Assembly (NCBI GenBank): GCA_031262845.1 | Contig: JAISGZ010000235.1 | Coordinates: 1-14,035, forward strand | Length of the DNA stretch: 14,035 nucleotides | Source: Propionibacteriaceae bacterium | GTDB lineage: Bacteria; Actinomycetota; Actinomycetes; Propionibacteriales; Propionibacteriaceae | Direction: 5' to 3' | Shown: one piece after another, positions 6,334-13,000 of the stretch | Position numbering within the stretch: position 1 is the first letter of the stretch | How the letters are laid out: each line of letters begins with the position of its first letter | The notes under the pieces: generated by a model | What the model saw: only the letters and a program-made list of their open reading frames with translations | Databases searched by the model: none | Told to the model about the DNA's origin: nothing | Program-made: the position numbers and the translations under genes

Positions 6334-6642
6334 GTGATACCTAAGTTGTCGGACGCAGAGTTGGCCTCGGCGCGTCGCACTGCTGCTGAAGCTCGCCGTC
6401 AGCGAGCCGCTTTGAAAGACAAGATCCGGCGGGGTGACTTGACGTTGTCCCAAGCCTTGGACATCGCGGTCGATGACCCGGTGTTGTCCCGCATCCGGGT
6501 GATTGACCTGTTGATGTCGGTTAATCGGATCGGTCAGAAAAAAGCTGAAGCCATCATGGAACGGCTCAAGATCGCCGCTAACCGGCGTTGTCGGGGCCTG
6601 GGACGCAATCAGCTAGAGGCGCTGAAAGCCGAATTCGGTTAA
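6334..6642 (+). CDS. mihF: Integration host factor, actinobacterial type (MihF)
   Basis: Small basic nucleoid-associated DNA-binding protein, unrelated in sequence to proteobacterial IHF; mycobacterial IHF was named for supporting L5 phage integration and is a global architectural protein. The 102 residues start at GTG. The N-terminal half is a charged helix (AEARRQRAALKDKIRRGD). The C-terminal half has the family core LLMSVNRIGQKKAEAIMERLKI (59-80), read here as a helix-two-turn-helix DNA-binding unit containing the IGQKKA turn, followed by the RRCRGLGRNQ segment (84-93) and the typical end LKAEFG. Length matches mycobacterial homologues (~105). Its place between pyrF and gmk is conserved across Actinomycetota. 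A short dyad ACCGGC/GCCGGT (6643-6660) follows the stop but has no T-run. Confidence 0.95.
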   Translation: MIPKLSDAELASARRTAAEARRQRAALKDKIRRGDLTLSQALDIAVDDPVLSRIRVIDLLMSVNRIGQKKAEAIMERLKIAANRRCRGLGRNQLEALKAEFG

Positions 6643-6660
6643 ACCGGCCCTTGAGCCGGT
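6643..6660 (+). repeat. Short hairpin directly after mihF
   Basis: ACCGGC (6643-6648) and GCCGGT (6655-6660) form a 6-bp stem directly after the TAA. It could be a weak pause or processing site; without a following T-run it is not a standard intrinsic terminator. Confidence 0.3.
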
Positions 6661-6682
6661 GAGTTCTCAACCCAGGCTCGGC

Positions 6683-6694
6683 TAAGCTCACGTC
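6683..6694 (+). promoter_or_regulatory. Putative leaderless -10 box of gmk
   Basis: TAAGCT (6683-6688) then 6 nt then GTG 6695. There is no Shine-Dalgarno in front of the GTG. No good -35 is visible at 16-18 nt upstream. Confidence 0.45.
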
Positions 6695-7279
6695 GTGCCT
6701 GTGACCGACTCTCCGTCAGCGCGCTACCAGCCAACCATTGTGGCTGGTCCCAGCGGTGTTGGTAAGGGCACGGTGATTGCGGCTTTGTTGGCGCGTCATC
6801 CACAGGTTTGGCTATCGATCTCAGTCACCACGCGTTCCCCTCGGCCTGGTGAATTAGATGGTCAGCACTATTACTTTGTGACCGACGCCCAATTCGATCA
6901 GTTAGTGGCTGAACGCGGCTTACTCGAATGGGCGAACTACAGCACGGCCCGTTACGGGACACCATTGGCTCCGGTCACCGAAGCCATGGCCGCCGGACGG
7001 GCGGTGCTGTTGGAGCTTGATTTAGCTGGGGTGCGTCAAGCTCAACAGCGATTGCCCGAGGTCCGGACGGTTTTATTAGCGCCGCCCAGCTGGGAAGAGT
7101 TGGAACGCCGATTGGTCAACCGAGGGACTGAAACGGTGACTTCCTTGACTCGCCGATTGGAGATCGCCCGGGCCGAATTGGCGGCCGCCGATCAGTTCGA
7201 CCGGGTCATTGTCAACGACGAGGTCGAGCGTTGTTTGGCCGAGTTGGTAGAGTTTATGGGCTTGGGCGCGTACCATTAG
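6695..7279 (+). CDS. gmk: Guanylate kinase
   Basis: Phosphorylates GMP (and dGMP) to GDP with ATP, in purine salvage and synthesis. The protein is 194 residues, the usual size. Visible: the P-loop GPSGVGKGT (18-26), the GMP-binding segment SVTTRSPRPGELDGQHYYFV with its arginines, the LLEWANYSTARYGTP substrate region, the lid segment with RRLVNRGTET, and the late VNDEVE motif. Two GTGs (6695 and 6701) are in frame; 6695 fits the upstream -10 box for a leaderless message. The gene carries about six TTA leucine codons in 194, noticeably more than carB, which shows about one in almost 1000. It lies in the conserved mihF-gmk-rpoZ run. Confidence 0.97.
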   Translation: MPVTDSPSARYQPTIVAGPSGVGKGTVIAALLARHPQVWLSISVTTRSPRPGELDGQHYYFVTDAQFDQLVAERGLLEWANYSTARYGTPLAPVTEAMAAGRAVLLELDLAGVRQAQQRLPEVRTVLLAPPSWEELERRLVNRGTETVTSLTRRLEIARAELAAADQFDRVIVNDEVERCLAELVEFMGLGAYH

Positions 7280-7352
7280 TCCCGGCTCGGCGTTGTCCGC
7301 TGGGCTGGTTGTTGGTAACCGCGGCCCCGCACACACGTTGGCGTCAACAAGT

Positions 7353-7367
7353 AGGTAGGTTAAATCT
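7353..7367 (+). promoter_or_regulatory. rpoZ start region: -10-like box or weak ribosome site
   Basis: Two readings overlap. AGGTAGG (7353-7359) could be a ribosome site 8 nt before GTG 7368. TAGGTT (7356-7361) followed by 6 nt fits a leaderless -10 box. I cannot separate them from sequence; the same spacing in neighbouring genes mildly favours the promoter reading. Confidence 0.4.
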
Positions 7368-7736
7368 GTGACCACGTTCGTTCCTGAAGGCATTACGAAC
7401 CCCCCGATTGATGAGTTGTTGACTCAAGTTGATTCGAAGTACCGGCTGGTTCTGTTTGCCGCCAAACGGGCTCGCCAGATCAACGCTTACTATTCCCAAC
7501 TGGGCGAGGGCCTGTTGGAGAACGTCGGCCCGCTGGTCGATGCCACGGCTGAGGAAAAGCCGTTGACGATCGCACTGCGTGAGATCAACGACAGCTTGTT
7601 GGAATGCAACGAGATTGATCCGGAAGCCGAAGCGGCCGCTCGGGAAGCAGCCCTGAAAGACGACACCTTCGGCTTGGCCGACCAGATTCGGGGCTTCGAC
7701 TACGCCAACCCGTTTGGTGATCCCGAACTCGCCTGA
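7368..7736 (+). CDS. rpoZ: DNA-directed RNA polymerase omega subunit
   Basis: Small subunit that helps fold and hold the beta' subunit in RNA polymerase. The actinobacterial signature is clear: GITNPPIDELLTQVDSKYRL, then FAAKRARQIN (the conserved RARQI core), YYSQLGEGLLENVGPLVD, and EKPLTIALREIN. The 122 residues include an acidic C-terminal tail of about 40 residues (rich in Glu, Ala and Asp, ending FGDPELA) beyond the conserved core, which in many relatives ends sooner. The start is GTG. In most actinobacteria coaBC and metK follow; here only 51 bp separate rpoZ from priA. Confidence 0.97.
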   Translation: MTTFVPEGITNPPIDELLTQVDSKYRLVLFAAKRARQINAYYSQLGEGLLENVGPLVDATAEEKPLTIALREINDSLLECNEIDPEAEAAAREAALKDDTFGLADQIRGFDYANPFGDPELA

Positions 7737-7787
7737 CCGACTGCTTTTTATCGGCCACTGTCAGACGGTCGTGGCAAAGTAACCGCT

Positions 7788-9920
7788 ATGGCCGCAGTGA
7801 TTGCCCGTATCTACGTCGATGTGCCCTTGCCGCACCTCGATCGGCCGTTCGATTACGCCGTCCCGCCAGCCTTGGCCGACCAGGTTCAGCCGGGCGTGCG
7901 AGTCCGGGTTCGGTTCGCCGGCCGCCTGGTTGACGGTTGGGTGGTCGAGGTGACGGACCAGTCCGAAGTCACTCGGCTGAGCCCGATCGAACGGCTGATT
8001 TCGCCGGAAGTGGTTGTCCCAGCCGCTAGCCGGCATCTGATCCGGGCGGTGGCGGATCACTATGGCGGTTCGTTTTGCGACGTCGCCCGTTTGGCGGTGC
8101 CGCCGCGTCACGCGGCCACGGAGCGAGCGGTCCGGGCGGCCGAACTGAAGGCTGAGGAATCCGGTTCTGAGCCAGCGGAGTTCCCAACAGACCGCCACAG
8201 TTCGTCAGACGCCCCGGCGGTGGCCGGCGCCAAAGACTCTGCGTCAACCGTGGCTTGGACCGCTAGCCCGCTCGACGGCTATCCCCAAGGAACCGATTAT
8301 TTGACCACTCTGGCCGCCGGCGGTCAGCCGCGGGCTAGTTGGACCGTCGTGCCGGTGGCGGATCGGCTGGGGGATTGGGCGGACGGTCTGGCGGCGGCGG
8401 CCGCGGCCTGTCTGGCTTCTGGGCGTTCGGCCGTCCTGATCGTGCCCGATGCCAAAGATTGTGATCGCCTCCAGGCGGCGGTTGAACGGCGAATTGACCG
8501 GCGGCTGGTGGTGCGTCAGACCGCCAGTTTGGGGCCGGCGGCTCGCTACCGCGGTTTCCTGCGGGCGCTGCACGGCCAGGCCCGGGTCGTCGTCGGGACG
8601 CCGGCGGCGGCTTACGCCCCGGTGGTCGATTGTGGCTTGGTGGCGATGTGGGACGACGGCGACGACAGTTACGTCGGTCGGCTCGCTCCCTACCCGCAGG
8701 TGCGAGATGTGGTGGCGTTGCGGGTGGCTGAACAGCGGGCCGCCGTGCTCTACGCCGGTTATGGGCAGAGTACGGAATTGGCCGGGTGGTTGGAAGCCGG
8801 TTGGCTGCGGCCGATCAGCGCGCCGACCAACCAACGACGGCGCTCGGCGCCCCGAACCCAGATCGCCTCCCAATCCGAACGGGCGGACGAATTCGACCCG
8901 GCGGCTCGGACAGCCCGGCTGCCGCACGACGTCTTCCGGACGGTTCGGGATGGCCTGGCGGCCGGTCCGGTGCTGGTTCACGTGCCGTTCAGTGGCTTGG
9001 GCCGCCATTTGTTCTGTCAGTCGTGTCGTGGCCCAGTGCGGTGCTCGTGTGGCGGGCCGTTGGCCGAGGTTGGTGTGACCGACCGGAGAGCCGAGCCCGC
9101 TCCGGCAGGCCCGAGAACCAGGTCCGCTCCGGCAGGCCCGAGAGCTGAGACCGGGACGGCCAGGTCAGCCGAAGCCCGCCAACTGGCCTGTGACTGGTGT
9201 GGTCAGAAGTCGAATTGGACTTGCCCGGTCTGCCGCTCGACCCGTTATCGAGCCGCCACCGTCGGCCACCGGCGGACGGCCCAAGAACTGGCCCGGGCTT
9301 TTCCCGAGGTCACGGTTCTGCGCTCTGATGGCGATGAACCGCTGTTGACCGTGCCGGATGAACCAGCTTTGGTCATCGCCACGCCTGGTGTCGAGCCGGT
9401 GGCTGAGGCCGGTTACGCTGCCGCCGTCATCGTCGACGCGGCCGCCAGCTTGGGGCGGCCGAGCTTGTGGGCGGCCGAAGAAGCCTTACGTCGGTGGCTG
9501 GCGGTGGTCAGCTTGGTGCGGCCGGCCGCCGAGGGCGGAACGGCGATCATCGTCGGCCCGGCCGACGATCGGACGGTCCAGGCCTGGCTGCGCTTGGATC
9601 CGGCGGGTTTCGCCAGCCGCGAGTTGGCCGACCGGCGAGTGGCCGGGTTCCCGCCGGCCGTCCGGATGGCCTCGGTCCGAGGCGAAAGTGCGGCGATCGA
9701 TCAGATTACGGCCGAACTGGCGACGGAGGATCGGGCCTGGGTTGAACAGCTGGGGCCCGTGCCGACGGCTGATGAAACCGGTAGCCGCTTGTTGCTCCGA
9801 ACCTCGTTAGCTCACGGCCGCCAACTGGCTCGGCTGGTTCATGACCTGGCGGCGGCCCGGTCGGCCGCCAAGGCGGCGGGGGCGGTCAGTTGGCAGCTTG
9901 ATCCCCGGGACCTAAGGTGA
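7788..9920 (+). CDS. priA: Primosomal protein N' (PriA), helicase-degenerate actinobacterial type
   Basis: Replication-restart protein that recognises stalled forks. The N-terminal fork-binding domain is clear (VDVPLPHLDRPFDYAVP at 10-26, then VRVRFAGRLVDGWVVEV). The helicase core keeps the fold-level pattern but not the active site: where helicase-competent PriA has the Walker A GxTGSGKT, this reads PRASWTVVPVADRL, and the DEEH Walker B is replaced by MWDDGDDSY. The same losses are known in mycobacterial PriA. The zinc region has Cys410, 413, 419, 421, 468, 471, 479 and 482; the second pair is C-S-C rather than CxxC, and about 30 extra residues with a 9-residue repeat sit between the two halves. 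The 710 residues start at ATG 7788, with no Shine-Dalgarno; GTG 7797 is an alternative. Probably a structural restart factor without ATPase activity. Confidence 0.93.
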   Translation: MAAVIARIYVDVPLPHLDRPFDYAVPPALADQVQPGVRVRVRFAGRLVDGWVVEVTDQSEVTRLSPIERLISPEVVVPAASRHLIRAVADHYGGSFCDVARLAVPPRHAATERAVRAAELKAEESGSEPAEFPTDRHSSSDAPAVAGAKDSASTVAWTASPLDGYPQGTDYLTTLAAGGQPRASWTVVPVADRLGDWADGLAAAAAACLASGRSAVLIVPDAKDCDRLQAAVERRIDRRLVVRQTASLGPAARYRGFLRALHGQARVVVGTPAAAYAPVVDCGLVAMWDDGDDSYVGRLAPYPQVRDVVALRVAEQRAAVLYAGYGQSTELAGWLEAGWLRPISAPTNQRRRSAPRTQIASQSERADEFDPAARTARLPHDVFRTVRDGLAAGPVLVHVPFSGLGRHLFCQSCRGPVRCSCGGPLAEVGVTDRRAEPAPAGPRTRSAPAGPRAETGTARSAEARQLACDWCGQKSNWTCPVCRSTRYRAATVGHRRTAQELARAFPEVTVLRSDGDEPLLTVPDEPALVIATPGVEPVAEAGYAAAVIVDAAASLGRPSLWAAEEALRRWLAVVSLVRPAAEGGTAIIVGPADDRTVQAWLRLDPAGFASRELADRRVAGFPPAVRMASVRGESAAIDQITAELATEDRAWVEQLGPVPTADETGSRLLLRTSLAHGRQLARLVHDLAAARSAAKAAGAVSWQLDPRDLR
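9097..9143 (+). repeat. 27-bp-period tandem repeat inside priA
   Basis: CCGCTCCGGCAGGCCCGAGA occurs exactly at 9097-9116 and 9124-9143. The 27-bp period keeps the frame and encodes the repeated APAGPR segment within the zinc-domain insertion. It looks like a recent duplication in an unstructured linker. Confidence 0.85.
9890..9918 (+). promoter_or_regulatory. Putative fmt promoter within the end of priA
   Basis: TTGGCA (9890-9895), exactly 17 nt, TAAGGT (9913-9918), then 7 nt to ATG 9926. This is the best-formed -35/-10 pair in the window and predicts a leaderless fmt transcript. It overlaps coding sequence of priA. Confidence 0.55.
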
Positions 9921-9925
9921 CTGCC

Positions 9926-10852
9926 ATGCGTCTTGTCTTTGCCGGTACGCCGGACGTGGCTTTGCCGAGTTTGGTGGCCTTAACCGCAGCCGGTCACGAA
10001 CTGGTGGCGGTCGTCACTCGGCCGCCGGCGGCTCAGGGGCGGCATCGCCGGCTGGTGCCGTCGCCGGTTCAGCAGTGGGCGGCCGAACGGGGAATCGAGG
10101 TGCTGGCGCCGACTTCGCCGCGTGACCCCCAGTTCGCCCAGCAACTGTCCGCTCTGGCGCCTGACTGCTGTCCGGTCGTGGCTTATGGCGGCCTGATTCC
10201 GGCGGACCTGCTGGACTTACCGGCCAAGGGCTGGATCAACTTGCATTTTTCGTTGCTGCCGGCCTATCGCGGGGCGGCGCCGGTTCAGCGGGCGATTCTT
10301 GACGGCGCGACCACGACCGGGGCCACGACCTTCCGGATCGTCGAAGCGTTGGACGCCGGGCCAATTTACGGCCAGTTGACCGTGCCGGTCGGCCCGCGGA
10401 CTACCAGCGGTGAGTTGTTGGCCCAACTAGCTGAACAAGGGGCCGGACTCTTGGTCGAAGCGGTGGCGGCCGCCGCCGCTGGACAGATGCCCCGGCCGCA
10501 GCCGTCCGACAACGTCAGCTGGGCGCCGAAGATCACAGTGGCCGAGGTCGAAGTTGATTGGCAAGCCCCAGTTGACCAGATCGATCGCCTGATCCGGGCG
10601 GCCAATCCGGAGCCGGGCGCTTGGACGTCGGTGGCCGGGCGCAGACTCGTTATCCGGCGCGCCGAGCCAACTGATCAAACCTTGCCTCCGGGTCAGATTG
10701 CGATCACTAAGAAGGCCGTCGTGGTCGGTACCGGCAGTGCGGGGCTACGGCTGCTCGACGTGGTTCCGGCCGGGAAGCGGCCGATGGCGGCGGCCGATTG
10801 GGCGCGGGGGTTGCCGTCGGCGGGGCCGTGGCGGGCCGGAAGCGACGACTGA
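9926..10852 (+). CDS. fmt: Methionyl-tRNA formyltransferase
   Basis: Formylates Met on initiator tRNA using 10-formyl-tetrahydrofolate. The 308 residues start MRLVFAGTPD as in homologues. The catalytic triad is present: Asn105 and His107 in INLHFSLLP and Asp143 in ALDAGPIY, matching E. coli Asn106, His108 and Asp144. SLLPAYRGAAP (109-119) and the tRNA-contact loop RRLVPSPVQQWA (41-52) are visible, followed by the C-terminal OB-fold domain from about residue 205. A GTG at 9917, three codons earlier, overlaps the priA stop (GTGA) and is an alternative coupled start, but ATG 9926 fits the family N-terminus and the promoter. No peptide deformylase gene is next to it, unlike many bacteria. Confidence 0.96.
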   Translation: MRLVFAGTPDVALPSLVALTAAGHELVAVVTRPPAAQGRHRRLVPSPVQQWAAERGIEVLAPTSPRDPQFAQQLSALAPDCCPVVAYGGLIPADLLDLPAKGWINLHFSLLPAYRGAAPVQRAILDGATTTGATTFRIVEALDAGPIYGQLTVPVGPRTTSGELLAQLAEQGAGLLVEAVAAAAAGQMPRPQPSDNVSWAPKITVAEVEVDWQAPVDQIDRLIRAANPEPGAWTSVAGRRLVIRRAEPTDQTLPPGQIAITKKAVVVGTGSAGLRLLDVVPAGKRPMAAADWARGLPSAGPWRAGSDD

Positions 10853-10855
10853 GCG

Positions 10856-12220
10856 GTGGCGAAACACAAGCCGGCAAGCTCCCAGCGGGCCGCCGCCGAC
10901 CCGGCCCGACTGATGGCCTTCGACCTCTTGCGACGGATCAACGGACAGCGGGCTTATGCCAATTTAGCCTTGTCACAAGCTCTCAGCCAGGCCGGCTGGT
11001 CGGGGCAACAGGCGGGCTTGGTGACCGAGTTGGTGGCGGGAACCTGCCGTCGGCAGGGGAGTTACGACGCCATCATCGAACGGGCCGGTGGCCGGTCGTT
11101 GAAGACCTTCCAGCCGGCTGTCCTCGACCTGCTGCGGCTGGGTTGCCACCACGTCCTTGGCCTCCGCTTACCGTCACCGATTGCTGTTACGACCTCGGTC
11201 GACCTGGCCGCCGCCACGGTTGGTCCGCGCGTGACCGGTCTGGTCAACGCGATTTTGCGGCGCGTGGCCGAATACTCGTTGGCCGATTGGTTGGACCTTT
11301 TGGCGGCCGGGCAGCCGCCGCTCGATGCCCTGGCGATCCGGACCAGTCATCCGCGCTGGATCACTGAGGTTTACGTCGATCATCTGGGGTTGAACGAAGC
11401 CGCCCTGGCTTTGGCCGCCAACAACGAACCGCCACGTACCTGCCTGGCCATCCGGCCGGGTTTGGCCACCGCCGCCGAGTTGATTGAGACCGGTGGCCAG
11501 CCGGGCCAGTGGGTGCCGACGGCGGTCTACTGGCCGGGCGATCCCGGTCAGTCGGCGCTGGTTCAGACCGGTCGGGCCGGGGTCGAAGATGAAGGCAGCC
11601 AGGTGGTGGCGGAAATCTTCGCCGACTTGGAAGCGCCGGCCGGCCTTTGGCTCGATCTCTGCGCTGGGCCAGGTGGCAAGACGGCGCTGTTGGCCGGGTG
11701 GGCTCGGCAACGAGGCGACGATCTGGTGGCCAGCGAGATTTCACCGGGCCGGGCTGGCTTGGTGCGGGCGAACTTGCGGGCCTATGACAACCCACCGCCG
11801 GTCATCGTCGCCGACGGCCGCCAACCACCGTGGCCGCCGGCCAGTTTCGCCCGGGTGCTGGTCGATGCCCCGTGTACGGGGCTGGGGGCCTTGCGTCGGC
11901 GGCCGGAGGCCCGCTGGCGCAAACAGCCGTCCGACCTGGCCGATCTGGTACCGCAGCAACAGGCTCTCGTGCTGAGCGCGGTGAACTTGCTCCAGCCCGG
12001 TGGGGTCGCGGCCTATGTCACCTGCTCACCGCACCCGGCTGAGACCAGCGCCGTGGTCGAGGCGGTATTGGCCGAGGTCGGCGGCGAGGTTCAACTCGAA
12101 GCCGTCACGCCACCACGGTCACTGCCCGAGGCGACTGCCGGTCCTTATCTCCAACTGTGGCCGCACCGACACGGGACTGACGCCATGTTCTGCGCCCTGC
12201 TGCGGCGAACGAGTAGGTGA
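10856..12220 (+). CDS. rsmB: 16S rRNA (cytosine-967-C5)-methyltransferase
   Basis: SAM-dependent enzyme that methylates C967 of 16S rRNA. The 454 residues comprise a NusB-like RNA-binding domain (about 15-145, with VTELVAGTCRRQGSYDAII and VTGLVNAILRRV) and a Rossmann methyltransferase (about 165-454). Motif I reads DLCAGPGGKTALLA (267-280); the preceding EDEGSQVV is also typical. Both family cysteines are present: Cys340 in DAPCTGLG and the nucleophile Cys390 in VTCSPHPAET. It starts at GTG only 3 nt after fmt ends, with a poor ribosome site (GGAAG about 13 nt away), so it is probably co-transcribed and coupled to fmt. Confidence 0.96.
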   Translation: MAKHKPASSQRAAADPARLMAFDLLRRINGQRAYANLALSQALSQAGWSGQQAGLVTELVAGTCRRQGSYDAIIERAGGRSLKTFQPAVLDLLRLGCHHVLGLRLPSPIAVTTSVDLAAATVGPRVTGLVNAILRRVAEYSLADWLDLLAAGQPPLDALAIRTSHPRWITEVYVDHLGLNEAALALAANNEPPRTCLAIRPGLATAAELIETGGQPGQWVPTAVYWPGDPGQSALVQTGRAGVEDEGSQVVAEIFADLEAPAGLWLDLCAGPGGKTALLAGWARQRGDDLVASEISPGRAGLVRANLRAYDNPPPVIVADGRQPPWPPASFARVLVDAPCTGLGALRRRPEARWRKQPSDLADLVPQQQALVLSAVNLLQPGGVAAYVTCSPHPAETSAVVEAVLAEVGGEVQLEAVTPPRSLPEATAGPYLQLWPHRHGTDAMFCALLRRTSR

Positions 12221-12266
12221 CCTGGCGCGCCAAACAAAGGTGGCGGAGTCTGGGGGAGCGGTCGAG

Positions 12267-12278
12267 TAGGGTGCCTAG
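12267..12278 (+). promoter_or_regulatory. Putative leaderless -10 box of rpe
   Basis: TAGGGT (12267-12272), 6 nt, then GTG 12279. No ribosome site precedes the GTG and no good -35 is seen. The 58-bp gap after rsmB also holds the palindrome GGCGCGCC. Confidence 0.4.
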
Positions 12279-12971
12279 GTGACCATACGCATCACTCCGA
12301 GCATCCTGAACGCGGATTTTGGCCATATCGCTGATGAAGTGGCCCGAATTCCAGCGGCTGACGCCATCCACATCGACGTCATGGACAACCATTTCGTGCC
12401 CAATCTGACGGCCGGCTTACCGCTGGTCGAAGCGATCCGCCGTTCCACCACCCAAATGCTCGATGTCCATCTCATGATCGAGCAGCCGGATCGGTGGGCG
12501 CCGGCCTACGCCGAAGCCGGAGCCGAGTCGGTGACCTTCCATCTGGAGGCGGTGCGAGCGCCGATCCGGTTGGCTCGCCAACTCCACAGTCAGGGTGCCC
12601 GGGTCGGGGCGGCGCTCAATCCGGCGACCTCGATCACGACCGTCACCGGATTACTCAATGAAATTGACACGGTGCTGTTGATGACCGTTGAGCCGGGTTT
12701 CGGCGGTCAGCCCTTTCTCGATCTGGTCTTACCCAAGATCACGACGTTGCGGAATCTGGTGTCCGCCGCCAACCTTGATATCTGGGTTCAAGTCGACGGT
12801 GGGGTGTCCGCTGCCACGATCGAACGCTGTGCCGAGGCCGGCGCCGATACCTTCGTGGCCGGGACGGCGGTTTTCCGGACCGACGATCCCAATGCCACGG
12901 TTGAGGCGCTGCGCTATCAGGCCAAGGCGGCCGTCGATCGTTTGGTCCAAGCGGCCACGGTCACGGGCTAA
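12279..12971 (+). CDS. rpe: Ribulose-phosphate 3-epimerase
   Basis: Interconverts ribulose 5-phosphate and xylulose 5-phosphate in the non-oxidative pentose phosphate pathway. The 230-residue TIM barrel is of normal size. Metal and catalytic residues are all present: Ser8 in TPSIL, His31 and Asp33 in IHIDVMDNHFVPN, His64 in DVHLMIE, and Asp173 in VDGGVS. The VEPGFGGQPF loop (138-147) and the phosphate-binding AGTAVF near the C-terminus are intact. The start is GTG, as placed by the -10 box and the family N-terminus. The stop TAA shares its last A with an ATG in frame with thrC (TAATG). Confidence 0.97.
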   Translation: MTIRITPSILNADFGHIADEVARIPAADAIHIDVMDNHFVPNLTAGLPLVEAIRRSTTQMLDVHLMIEQPDRWAPAYAEAGAESVTFHLEAVRAPIRLARQLHSQGARVGAALNPATSITTVTGLLNEIDTVLLMTVEPGFGGQPFLDLVLPKITTLRNLVSAANLDIWVQVDGGVSAATIERCAEAGADTFVAGTAVFRTDDPNATVEALRYQAKAAVDRLVQAATVTG

Positions 12972-12987
12972 TGTCAGCGCTGGCCTC

Positions 12988-13000
12988 TACACTTCCGGCC
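12988..13000 (+). promoter_or_regulatory. Putative leaderless -10 box of thrC
   Basis: TACACT (12988-12993), 7 nt, then ATG 13001. No Shine-Dalgarno is present and no clear -35. Confidence 0.45.

Noticed and set aside
6116..6337. 73-codon frame between pyrF and mihF
   Set aside because: It lies over the hairpin-rich leader, overlaps the mihF start, has no ribosome site of note and an arginine-rich random-looking translation.
7741..7756. T-run after rpoZ as a terminator
   Set aside because: The only dyad is CCGA/TCGG with the T-run in its loop, so it does not form a terminator.
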